Assembly (NCBI GenBank): GCA_040007395.1
Contig: JBDTVG010000052.1
Span: 1 to 5,983 of the forward strand
Length of the DNA stretch: 5,983 nt
From: DATGFK01 sp040007395
Lineage (GTDB): Bacteria > Chloroflexota > Anaerolineae > Aggregatilineales > UBA2796
Direction of reading: 5' to 3'
Shown here: positions 1 to 5,908 of the stretch, piece by piece
Numbering within the stretch: position 1 is the stretch's first letter
Layout: every line of letters begins with the position of its first letter
Translations under genes and position numbers: made by a program
The notes under the pieces: model-generated
What the model was told of the DNA's origin: nothing
Databases searched by the model: none
Seen by the model: the letters and a program-made list of their open reading frames with translations, nothing else

Positions 1-1
1 C

Positions 2-118
2 TCACAAGCCATTGCCGTTCTCAATAATCTGGGTTTGGGCCGGCTGCCCCGTCGGCTGAAAGTGAGGCAATCCCTGCTGCTGCCCAGCGTTATGGATCGT
101 TTATCGGGTTACCCGTGA
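2..118 (+). CDS. C-terminal fragment of an unrecognised protein (partial, start off the left edge)
   Basis: The second forward frame is open from the left edge to a TGA at 116-118 and gives 38 residues, ending in DRLSGYP. The other two forward frames close sooner (a TAA at 25-27 and a TGA at 57-59). The fragment is basic and leucine-rich, with an 'LNNLGLGRLPRRLK' stretch, and has no motif that I can assign to a family. It points toward the minus-strand gene that ends at 238, so the two are convergent with a hairpin at 202-236 between them. The fragment is too short to name, and chance openness is not excluded. Confidence 0.45.
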   Translation, partial: SQAIAVLNNLGLGRLPRRLKVRQSLLLPSVMDRLSGYP

Positions 119-201
119 TCATTCAAGGGGTTGTGTAGGGGAAATTTCGGGATAGCTATGTTTTCTGTCTTCTTAATTCCAGAACATTAGATCCAATCAT
201 G

Positions 202-236
202 ACACAATTCGGCGTAGTCTTGAGGTCGAATTGTGT
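202..236. terminator. Perfect 10-bp hairpin between convergent genes, possible terminator
   Basis: ACACAATTCG at 202-211 pairs exactly with CGAATTGTGT at 227-236 around a 15-base loop. On the plus strand the stem is followed by TTTTA, a short U-tract, which would suit termination of the gene ending at 118. On the minus strand there is no U-tract after the stem, but the hairpin begins directly after the stop codon of the leftward gene. A shared 3'-end structure is the simplest reading. The short U-tract and large loop keep confidence moderate. Confidence 0.45.
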
Positions 237-237
237 T

Positions 238-936
238 TTATCGCTTGAAAAGCAATTCTACTTCATCGGCTATCCTTAGCCATCTAGCAACCTCATAGCC
301 AACAGTTTCAGGCTCTAGGAGAAATTTTACTCCTCTGAACATTTTGGCACGATCTATCCCTTCGGGAAGTATCGGGCGACCGTTTTCGTCTTTGCTAGCC
401 TTGCTAAATACTTGGGCAAGCTCCAATTCTTCTGGATAGCTATTGCTCCAATACTGGCATATTTCCCCAGTGACGAAAGTAAATAGTACATGAGCTAGTA
501 AGCCGACTTTCTCCGGCTTCTGGTGGTATATATGCGTTGCGCGTGAAAAAGGTAATATCCATGGCTCTCCATTGTCATGAGGATGATATGCGATGGAGAG
601 ACTTTGCCAAAGCGTCTCGACACCGCCTTTGAAATTCGGAACCCCTGGTGGGTCATCACTATAGTCAGCCTCAAGTTCAACGGGGAATGTGGGGATTGGG
701 GATTCGGAACTATCTATTTCGACAAAATGGCTTATTTTCTGAGCAAATTCAGTAACCCACTTAACGTCAAAATATTGTTGGAGTCGTAAGGAATTCAGCA
801 CCATTTCGTGGGTAACAAAAAGCGTAGCCTGAGGCACATTTGTTGCGAATATAGTACATAGGATTTGCGCCTGCTCCTGAACTTGTGCGTCAAATATCGC
901 TTGTCGAAGCTTAGTTAGGTTTATATCGTGGTTAAT
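238..936 (-). CDS. Hypothetical protein, 232 residues, probable ATT start
   Basis: No family is recognised. The stop is TAA at 238-240. The frame is open back to a TAA at 982-984. The first conventional start in frame is GTG at 835-837 (199 residues), but nothing resembling a Shine-Dalgarno site precedes it. Thirty-three codons further upstream an ATT codon (934-936) lies 7 nt after GGAGG (943-947), and the sequence between reads like ordinary protein (NHDINLTKLRQAIFDAQ...). A TATAAT box at 981-986 would start transcription near 974, which also suits the upstream start. I therefore choose ATT. The product is soluble-looking, with no signal peptide or membrane segment. It has a predicted-helical N-terminus, an acidic middle near the first third (several Asp/Glu and a DDPPG turn), and an Arg/Glu-rich C-terminal helix ending in LLFKR. 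Codon use appears more AT-rich than in leuS. A hairpin at 995-1016 separates it from leuS, so it is probably its own transcription unit. Confidence 0.72.
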   Translation of the reverse strand: MNHDINLTKLRQAIFDAQVQEQAQILCTIFATNVPQATLFVTHEMVLNSLRLQQYFDVKWVTEFAQKISHFVEIDSSESPIPTFPVELEADYSDDPPGVPNFKGGVETLWQSLSIAYHPHDNGEPWILPFSRATHIYHQKPEKVGLLAHVLFTFVTGEICQYWSNSYPEELELAQVFSKASKDENGRPILPEGIDRAKMFRGVKFLLEPETVGYEVARWLRIADEVELLFKR

Positions 937-942
937 CGTAGT

Positions 943-947
943 TCCTC
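943..947 (-). promoter_or_regulatory. Shine-Dalgarno site that decides the ATT start
   Basis: The minus strand reads GGAGGAACTACG-ATT: a full GGAGG core with 7 nt to the ATT at 934-936. An ATG at 948-950 precedes the site, but its frame closes after nine codons (MEELRLTTI) and it has no spaced ribosome site of its own. Confidence 0.6.
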
Positions 948-980
948 CATTCCACGACCAAGCGCTTGTTGTCCAAATTG

Positions 981-1008
981 ATTATAACGAACAAGGCGAT
1001 CCTGTGCC
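981..1008 (-). promoter_or_regulatory. Possible promoter of the 238-936 gene
   Basis: The minus strand has a perfect TATAAT at 981-986. Sixteen bp upstream lies GGCACA (1003-1008), a 3 of 6 match to the -35 consensus, within the loop of the leuS-distal hairpin. Start of transcription would be near 974, giving a leader of about 38 nt to the ATT codon. The -10 is convincing and the -35 is weak. Confidence 0.45.
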
Positions 1009-1016
1009 GGATCGCC
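985..1016 (-). terminator. Hairpin downstream of leuS, probable terminator
   Basis: On the minus strand GGCGATCC (1009-1016) pairs with GGATCGCC (995-1002), an 8-bp GC-rich stem with a 6-base loop, starting 18 nt after the leuS stop. The tail, TTGTTCGTTAT, is U-rich but interrupted, so this is an imperfect intrinsic terminator. It overlaps the likely promoter of the next gene. Confidence 0.55.
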
Positions 1017-1033
1017 CACGCTAAAGGATCAGC

Positions 1034-3781
1034 CTAAACGACGATATTGACCATGCCGCGTGTGGGAACGTAGAACACTTTGCTAGGCGGTTCGCCGTTA
1101 AAGTAGCGTTGAATGCTTTCGCTGGACAGTGCCAACGCCTTCGCATCTGCCTCGCTGATGTCCGCCGGAACGGTGATGCGATCTCGCACCTTGCCGTTGA
1201 CCTGTACCACCAACGTGATCTCGTCGGCCTTCGCGATCTCAGGATCGTAGACAGGCCATTGCTGCGTATGGATGCTGTAAGGGTGTCCAGTACGCTCCCA
1301 CAGTTCCTCAGCGATAAACGGTGTAAACGGAGCCATCATCAACAGCATAGACGAGATTGCTTCGGCGTAGGCGGGTGTATTGACGACAGGCGTTTTACGC
1401 GCTGCCAGCAGCGTATTCTTCAGTTCCATCAGCCCCGCGACTGCCGTATTAAAGCCAAACGAGTCCAGCCCGTCAGTGACTTTCTGGATCGTTTGGTGAA
1501 CCTTACGACGCAGCGCTTTTACAGCGGCTTCGTCGGCTTCGCCGGACATTGCCGGTTTGTCGCCCGTAACCAGAGTCCAAACATCATTCAGCCAGCGCAC
1601 AATCCCTTGAATGCCCTGACTATCCCACGGGCCGCCCGATTCCCAACGGAAGGCAAACATCAAATAGCCGCGCACCGTATCGGCTCCGTACTTGGCAACC
1701 ACTTGATCGGGCGCGACCACATTGCCCTTGCTCTTGGACATCTTTTCCGCGTCCAGATGGTAGCGCAGATCCGCCAACGTAATGGCGTTGCCGTTCACGT
1801 CCATGATTTTCGTGGTGTCGTACACTTCAACGGTCATTTCACGCTGCGGTGTATTGATATTCAGCAGATTCTCGGTGCGCTTGGTGATCTCGCCGGAGAC
1901 TTCATTCGCGCCAGTGGTTTCTACTACATCGGTCACGATACGGATCGACGCGGCGTTTAGTCTATCGGCTTCCACCGTACCGCTAGCGATCACAATATCG
2001 CCTTCCCGCGCTTCACCCAGAATCATGCCCTGATTGAACAGCGCCAGCATCGGTTCGTTGGCAACAGATGGTTGATCTGGTTGGCGCAACGCTTCGGTAT
2101 CCTTCCAGATGCCGCAGTCGCGCAGTGCCTTCGTGAAGAAGCGTGTGTACATCAGGTGCATCGTCGCGTGTTCGATGCCGCCCGTGTATTGGTCAACGGG
2201 CAGCCAGTACGCGCCCTCTTGCGGATCAAAGGGCGCTTCGTCATAGTCGGGACTCAGGTAGCGCAGGTGATACCACGACGAGCACATGAAAGTATCCATC
2301 GTGTCCGTTTCGCGCTTGGCAGGGCCGCCGCAGGTCGGGCAAGTGGTGTTCAGGAAACCTGCGTGAAACTTCAGTGGGCTTTCGCCTGTCGGCATGAACT
2401 GTACATCGTCGGGCAGCACCACAGGCAGTTGATCGTAGGGGACGGGTACCGCCCCGCAATTCGCGCAATATACAATCGGGATCGGTGCGCCCCAATAGCG
2501 CTGACGGCTGATCAGCCAGTCGCGCAGCCGATAGTTGACCGCGTAGTGTCCCATGCCTTGTTCGTCCAGCCATGCAGTCACTTTCGCCACACTCTCATCG
2601 GTATGCGTGCCATCGAACGCGCCGCTGTTGACCATCTTGCCATCGCCGTGATAGGCTTCGGTCAGCGTGTCACCGTCCAGCACTTCGCCTTCTGGTTGGA
2701 TCACGACGCGCACTGGCAGATCAAATTTACGGGCGAAGGCGAAGTCGCGTTCGTCGTGTGCCGGAACCGCCATGATTGCGCCCATGCCATAACCCATCAG
2801 CACATAGTCTGCGACCCAGACTGGAACTCGTGCGTTATTAACCGGATTGATCGCGTAACCGCCCGTAAATACGCCCGTCTTCTCTTTGTTGGTGTCGGTG
2901 CGTTCGATCTCGGTCTGGCGGCTGGCGCTGTCAATATAGGCTGCAACGGCGGTACGCTGCACGTCACTGGTGAGTTTTTCGACCAGTGGATGCTCTGGAG
3001 CCAGTACCATAAAAGTCGCGCCCCACAGCGTATCAGGCCGCGTCGTAAAGATCGTCAGATCGTCGCCCTGTTCCGTCTTGAACGTAACGTGAGCGCCTTC
3101 GCTCTGCCCAACCCAGTTTTTCTGCATCGTCTTGACCCGTTCAGGCCAATTGATCTGGCTGTGATCTTGCAGTTCTTCGGCGTATTTCGTGGTGCGAAAA
3201 AACCACTGCTCCAGATCCTTCTTGATGACGGGTGTGCCGCAGCGTTCGCAGTGACGGTCATCGCCCCACACCTGTTCACGCGCCAGCGTGGTATTGCAGT
3301 GCGGGCAAAAATCGACGGTAGCCATCTGCTTGTAGGCCAGCCCGTTTTCGTAGAACTTCAGGAAGAACCACTGCGTCCACTTGTAATACTTGGGGTCACT
3401 GCTAATCGCTTCGCGATCCCAGTCGAACATCGTGCCCATCGTTTTCATCTGGGTACGCATCTTCTCAATGTTGGCGTAAGTCCATGTTTTGGGATGGATG
3501 TTGCGTTGGATGGCGGCGTTTTCGGCAGGCAGCCCGAACGCATCAAAGCCCATTGGGAACAGCACATTATAGCCGCGCATCCGCATCCAACGGGCACGAG
3601 CATCCGACGGCGACATCGCATACCAGTGTCCGATGTGCAGATTGCCGCTGGGATAGGGCAGCATGGTCAGGGCGTAGTGCTTGGGTCGCGACGGATCGAT
3701 TGTGGCACGGTAGAGCTTGTCAGCATCCCACCGCGCCTGCCACTTGGGTTCTATTTGCTGTGGAGTATATTTTTCAGCCAT
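1034..3781 (-). CDS. leuS: Leucyl-tRNA synthetase (LeuRS), class Ia
   Basis: This cytoplasmic enzyme joins leucine to tRNA-Leu using ATP and edits mischarged tRNA. It has 915 residues, with an ATG start preceded by AAAGG at 7 nt spacing and a TAG stop. HIGH is at residues 49-52 (PYPSGNLHIGH) and KMSKS at 680-684. A CxxC pair at C159/C162 with C178/C181 forms a zinc knuckle, and a second cysteine set lies at C439/C442 and C481/C484. The CP1 editing domain spans roughly 225-420, with the Thr-rich TTRPDTLWG at 246-254 and the GYGMGAIMAVPAHDERD block at 330-346, whose AHDERD holds the conserved editing Asp. The class Ia anticodon-binding helices follow KMSKS, and the C-terminal domain begins near residue 855 (ITLVVQVNGKVRDR). 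The protein is longer than the E. coli enzyme (860), mostly through a leucine-specific insertion at about 590-670 before KMSKS. The Leu-type T-box upstream fits its regulation, but a strong terminator lies in between. Confidence 0.98.
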   Translation of the reverse strand: MAEKYTPQQIEPKWQARWDADKLYRATIDPSRPKHYALTMLPYPSGNLHIGHWYAMSPSDARARWMRMRGYNVLFPMGFDAFGLPAENAAIQRNIHPKTWTYANIEKMRTQMKTMGTMFDWDREAISSDPKYYKWTQWFFLKFYENGLAYKQMATVDFCPHCNTTLAREQVWGDDRHCERCGTPVIKKDLEQWFFRTTKYAEELQDHSQINWPERVKTMQKNWVGQSEGAHVTFKTEQGDDLTIFTTRPDTLWGATFMVLAPEHPLVEKLTSDVQRTAVAAYIDSASRQTEIERTDTNKEKTGVFTGGYAINPVNNARVPVWVADYVLMGYGMGAIMAVPAHDERDFAFARKFDLPVRVVIQPEGEVLDGDTLTEAYHGDGKMVNSGAFDGTHTDESVAKVTAWLDEQGMGHYAVNYRLRDWLISRQRYWGAPIPIVYCANCGAVPVPYDQLPVVLPDDVQFMPTGESPLKFHAGFLNTTCPTCGGPAKRETDTMDTFMCSSWYHLRYLSPDYDEAPFDPQEGAYWLPVDQYTGGIEHATMHLMYTRFFTKALRDCGIWKDTEALRQPDQPSVANEPMLALFNQGMILGEAREGDIVIASGTVEADRLNAASIRIVTDVVETTGANEVSGEITKRTENLLNINTPQREMTVEVYDTTKIMDVNGNAITLADLRYHLDAEKMSKSKGNVVAPDQVVAKYGADTVRGYLMFAFRWESGGPWDSQGIQGIVRWLNDVWTLVTGDKPAMSGEADEAAVKALRRKVHQTIQKVTDGLDSFGFNTAVAGLMELKNTLLAARKTPVVNTPAYAEAISSMLLMMAPFTPFIAEELWERTGHPYSIHTQQWPVYDPEIAKADEITLVVQVNGKVRDRITVPADISEADAKALALSSESIQRYFNGEPPSKVFYVPTRGMVNIVV

Positions 3782-3823
3782 CGCCTCACCTTTCGATACC
3801 GGAATAAACTATTGGATATTTGC

Positions 3824-3860
3824 AAAAAAAAACAGAGGTCAGTTTTTAGTCTGACCTCTG
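3824..3860 (-). terminator. Strong intrinsic terminator between the 42-residue gene and leuS
   Basis: On the minus strand CAGAGGTCAG (3851-3860) pairs perfectly with CTGACCTCTG (3833-3842) around an 8-base loop, followed at once by nine U residues (3824-3832). It starts 24 nt after the stop of the small gene and ends 42 nt before the leuS start. I see no T-box motif and no clear alternative antiterminator pairing next to it, so it looks like a plain terminator or a partial one. Confidence 0.88.
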
Positions 3861-3884
3861 CTGAATTCCCCTCATCACGGTGAT

Positions 3885-4013
3885 TTAGCGCCGCTCGATA
3901 GGCACGGGCACGCGCACTGGCACCTGCTTGGGTGGGTTCAGCAGTCGAGTAAGATCATCTAGGAAGTCGCGAAAACGGTCTGCAATGCTAGGATTACGCT
4001 TTGGCTTTGCCAT
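3885..4013 (-). CDS. Small basic protein, 42 residues, first gene after the T-box
   Basis: ATG at 4011-4013 is preceded by AGGAG (4023-4027) at 9 nt spacing, and the stop is TAA at 3885-3887. The product has a basic N-terminus (MAKPKRNP), a central amphipathic helix at about residues 10-25 (IADRFRDFLDDLTRLL), and a Pro/Val tail (NPPKQVPVRVPVPIERR). Ten Lys/Arg against five Asp/Glu make it basic overall. There is no signal peptide, membrane segment or cysteine. It lies between the T-box terminator and a second terminator, so the leucine switch acts on it directly. Four leucines (residues 18, 21, 24, 25) fall close together, which raises a leader-peptide reading, but the stretch lies about 79 nt from the second terminator and no antiterminator partner is visible. 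The good ribosome site, the structured composition and the dedicated terminator favour a real small protein of unknown function. An overlapping frame starting with GTG at 4141 lacks such support. Confidence 0.72.
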   Translation of the reverse strand: MAKPKRNPSIADRFRDFLDDLTRLLNPPKQVPVRVPVPIERR

Positions 4014-4049
4014 ATTGACAGTCTCCTGAAAGACCGAGCTGGGTCTATT

Positions 4050-4067
4050 GCGGTAGATGCGGTAGAT
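4050..4067. repeat. Tandem 9-bp repeat in the leader of the small gene
   Basis: GCGGTAGAT occurs twice in direct succession (4050-4058 and 4059-4067). It lies about 40 bp upstream of the 42-residue gene, beside a small 5-bp hairpin (4031-4035 with 4042-4046) that sits just before the ribosome site. The role, if any, is unknown. Confidence 0.5.
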
Positions 4068-4114
4068 GACGACTCTCTCATCATAACCGATTTACGATGC
4101 TTTGACCTAAATAT

Positions 4115-4143
4115 TTTATAACAAGATGCAAAGTCTAACACAA
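4115..4143 (-). promoter_or_regulatory. Possible internal promoter bypassing the T-box
   Basis: The minus strand has TATAAA (4115-4120) with an extended -10 TG (TGT-TATAAA), 17 bp downstream of TTGTGT (4138-4143). The -10 matches 5 of 6 and the -35 matches 3 of 6. It lies after the T-box terminator and would drive the 42-residue gene without leucine control. Confidence 0.35.
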
Positions 4144-4171
4144 TACTTACCTCGCACAGGTACCAGAAAAC

Positions 4172-4208
4172 AAAAAATCCCCTTGTTCGTGTTCAGGAAC
4201 GAAGGGGA
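4172..4208 (-). terminator. T-box attenuator terminator
   Basis: On the minus strand TCCCCTT pairs with AAGGGGA (outer pair 4208/4178). After a one-base bulge, GTTC pairs with GAAC, and six U residues (4172-4177) follow the stem. The 5' arm of the stem overlaps the sequence just after the conserved T-box motif, as expected for the terminator that competes with the antiterminator. Confidence 0.88.
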
Positions 4209-4211
4209 CTC

Positions 4212-4225
4212 CGCGGTACCATCCT
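4212..4225 (-). promoter_or_regulatory. T-box antiterminator motif
   Basis: The minus strand reads AGGATGGTACCGCG, against the family consensus AGGGUGGNACCGCG. The UGGU in the bulge pairs with the ACCA end of an uncharged tRNA. It lies 16 nt after the end of the embedded tRNA-Ala and directly before the terminator stem. Confidence 0.92.
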
Positions 4226-4241
4226 GTTTACTGTGAGGAAG

Positions 4242-4317
<76 letters not shown>

Positions 4318-4510
4318 ATCACAATCTCTTGCTTCGCTGGTAACGCGGCGGGCGCGTCTTTACCTACTTTGGTGTTCGGTAAAGAAACTCACGGGCGAGT
4401 TCGGCCTGACGCAGTCGCCTTGCCTGCTGCGGGTTTGCACTGTTTCCCGCTCACTGTGGCGATGACCTACTACTCCCGATCCATGTTTGTCATGTTCAGT
4501 TGTGGAAGGA

Positions 4511-4538
4511 ATTCTAGCATTCATAGCGTAGATGTCAA
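4511..4538 (-). promoter_or_regulatory. Sigma-70-type promoter of the T-box / tRNA-Ala unit
   Basis: The minus strand has a perfect TTGACA (4533-4538), a 16-bp spacer and TAGAAT (4511-4516) with an extended -10 TG (TGC-TAGAAT). The start would be near 4503, about 15 nt before Stem I of the T-box begins at 4488. This is the strongest promoter in the window. Confidence 0.82.
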
Positions 4539-4539
4539 G

Positions 4540-4577
4540 GTCAGGTTTTGTGCAAAATGGTACACGTCAGGTGTTGT
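4540..4577. repeat. Imperfect direct repeat upstream of the T-box promoter
   Basis: GTCAGGTTTTGT (4540-4551) and GTCAGGTGTTGT (4566-4577) match at 11 of 12 positions, with starts 26 bp apart. They lie immediately upstream of the -35 box, where a regulator could bind. The second copy also contains part of an ACAC...GTGT inverted pair. No regulator is identified. Confidence 0.4.
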
Positions 4578-4651
4578 CCTCACCCTAAATCTCTCTCGGT
4601 ATGGTAAAGCGGTAAGTGATGAGCCGAAATCAGACTACCAGATTACAGATT

Positions 4652-4668
4652 AAACCTTACTCAGGTTT
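4652..4668 (-). terminator. Weak hairpin after the HEAT-repeat gene
   Basis: AAACCT pairs with AGGTTT around a 5-base loop, 24 nt beyond the stop of the HEAT-repeat gene. The stem is short and there is no U-tract, so it is at best a weak terminator. The rest of 4578-4691 shows no gene. Confidence 0.25.
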
Positions 4669-4691
4669 GCAACTATATTGATGAACTCGGC

Positions 4692-5849
4692 CTAACTACT
4701 CGAAGGATCGGATGTGTCAAGGAGGACTTTAAGTTCTTGAGCCGACGAAGGTAGTCCATACAACTCCAACAAGTTACTAGGAGTTTTCCAGAACTGTTCA
4801 CACTGCAAGATTGCGCTTAATGCTTCCTGTTGATAAGGTGTTAAAGTGTGAACAGGTACGGTTGTTTTTCCAACTCGATAGATTTGTTCACCATTATCTC
4901 CAGTCCCCACACTAAAGAGAAAGCTCCAATCGTGAAACTTTTTCCCTTCAATGGCAAATCCTAGCAGTGCATCAACAAGATAACGTGCGTCGTCAGAGTT
5001 ACTAACCACCGCTAAAGCTTTACCAAAGGCAGGAATACCACGTTTAAGACTGAGGTTACACAACACATCACATGCTGTCCATGCAACTACGTTATCGCCA
5101 AAGTTTGTAGGGTAGAGTTGTGGATATGCAATGGCATCGATTACTAGGTTTATTGCCTTATCAGGGATTTCACTTTTCTGTAACCTGAATAAGGTAATAG
5201 CAGCAGAATAGCTTAACAGTTTGTCCTGTGGCGAATCGATTATAGTATTCAAGGTCTGAATTAATTGGAGTTGATCCCCAAGTAAACTCCAATTATCTGC
5301 AACCAGCTTACCTAAATACCAAATGATCGTTGCCTTGGTCACCCTATCATTCTCAGCCTGAACTTGCTGTAACAACTTAGGCACAGTATTATTTACATTG
5401 TCTCGAAAGAGAGACAAAATACGTGCGGCTTCTTGGCGTATCTCGGCTCCTTCTGATTGAAGAAGGGACAAATAAATACTAATACCTTCGCGCACTGCTT
5501 CATAAGTCCTCTGCTCAAATAGACTAGAGCTATTGTTGCTATAGTCTATTTGTTCCAATGCGCGATTTTTCACCCATCTCGATGCTACAGTTTCCAGGAG
5601 ATTTAAGATGTTTGCCTTTTCTTGTGTTTGGTCACTTGAGACCAACTCTATAAGAAAAGGCACAACGTATGATGTAACTTCACATATATCTCCTTGGTGT
5701 TCGAGATTGTCTCCCAGTCTACTTAGGGCTTGAGTACGGATTTCAGCATCGCTAGATGTCAATGCCACAATTCTATTAGGCACTTCAGTCGCTGAACCGT
5801 GACAAGTTTTTAGGGAATCCCATTTGATCTGTTTCAGATCGTGCAGCAT
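4692..5849 (-). CDS. HEAT-repeat domain-containing protein, 385 residues
   Basis: This is an all-helical repeat protein, probably a protein-binding scaffold; no enzymatic motif is visible. The N-terminus, with the W-DSL...HGSATEVP pattern and then EVTSYVVPFLIELV at 57-70, resembles a widespread bacterial HEAT-repeat family. Repeat-like helix pairs cover about residues 24-90, 125-185, 195-245 and 258-300 (for example DAEIRTQALSRLGDNL and GAEIRQEAARILSLF). The C-terminal part (about 335-378) has the LTPYQQEALSAIL and ELYGLPSS segments. No signal peptide or membrane segment is seen. I choose ATG at 5847-5849 because AAGGA precedes it with suitable spacing and because family proteins begin near this point. 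An upstream ATG at 5907-5909 gives 405 residues but lacks a ribosome site, though it overlaps the preceding stop (TAATG). Codon use looks more AT-rich than in leuS. There is no terminator in the 59-nt gap to the upstream gene, so co-transcription is possible. Its function is unknown. Confidence 0.88.
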   Translation of the reverse strand: MLHDLKQIKWDSLKTCHGSATEVPNRIVALTSSDAEIRTQALSRLGDNLEHQGDICEVTSYVVPFLIELVSSDQTQEKANILNLLETVASRWVKNRALEQIDYSNNSSSLFEQRTYEAVREGISIYLSLLQSEGAEIRQEAARILSLFRDNVNNTVPKLLQQVQAENDRVTKATIIWYLGKLVADNWSLLGDQLQLIQTLNTIIDSPQDKLLSYSAAITLFRLQKSEIPDKAINLVIDAIAYPQLYPTNFGDNVVAWTACDVLCNLSLKRGIPAFGKALAVVSNSDDARYLVDALLGFAIEGKKFHDWSFLFSVGTGDNGEQIYRVGKTTVPVHTLTPYQQEALSAILQCEQFWKTPSNLLELYGLPSSAQELKVLLDTSDPSSS

Positions 5850-5908
5850 TTTATTCATTCCTTTTCGTAGCGAGGGTGAGGAGATTTTTGCATTTACCCT
5901 GCTGTGCA

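Noticed and set aside
921..950. A nine-codon upstream frame starting at ATG 950 as the true start of the 238-936 gene through a frameshift
   Set aside because: It ends in TAA after nine codons and has no spaced ribosome site; the GGAGG inside it serves the ATT codon instead.
1109..1960. A 283-residue plus-strand open frame
   Set aside because: It is also antisense to leuS, with no ribosome site or family resemblance.
2072..3883. A 603-residue plus-strand open frame opposite leuS
   Set aside because: It is the antisense shadow of a well-supported LeuRS gene, has no recognisable domains, is rich in Arg/His/Cys as antisense frames often are, and runs through the terminator at 3824-3860.
3959..4141. 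A 60-residue minus-strand frame starting at GTG
   Set aside because: It overlaps the 42-residue gene in another frame, starts between the promoter-like elements, and lacks a ribosome site.
4394..4396. GCC (Ala) as the T-box specifier, which would match the embedded tRNA-Ala(GGC) in cis
   Set aside because: Two of its three bases belong to the CGGG/CCCG helix, while CUC directly follows the GAA of the S-turn and is followed by a purine. leuS downstream also favours leucine. The embedded tRNA lacks an encoded CCA end, so cis pairing with UGGU is not possible before processing.
4385..4488. A 5S rRNA fragment, because of GAGTTCGGCCTGAC and CTACTCCC on the plus strand
   Set aside because: The resemblance is limited to short stretches. 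The helices, K-turn, S-turn and distal loop fit T-box Stem I on the minus strand.
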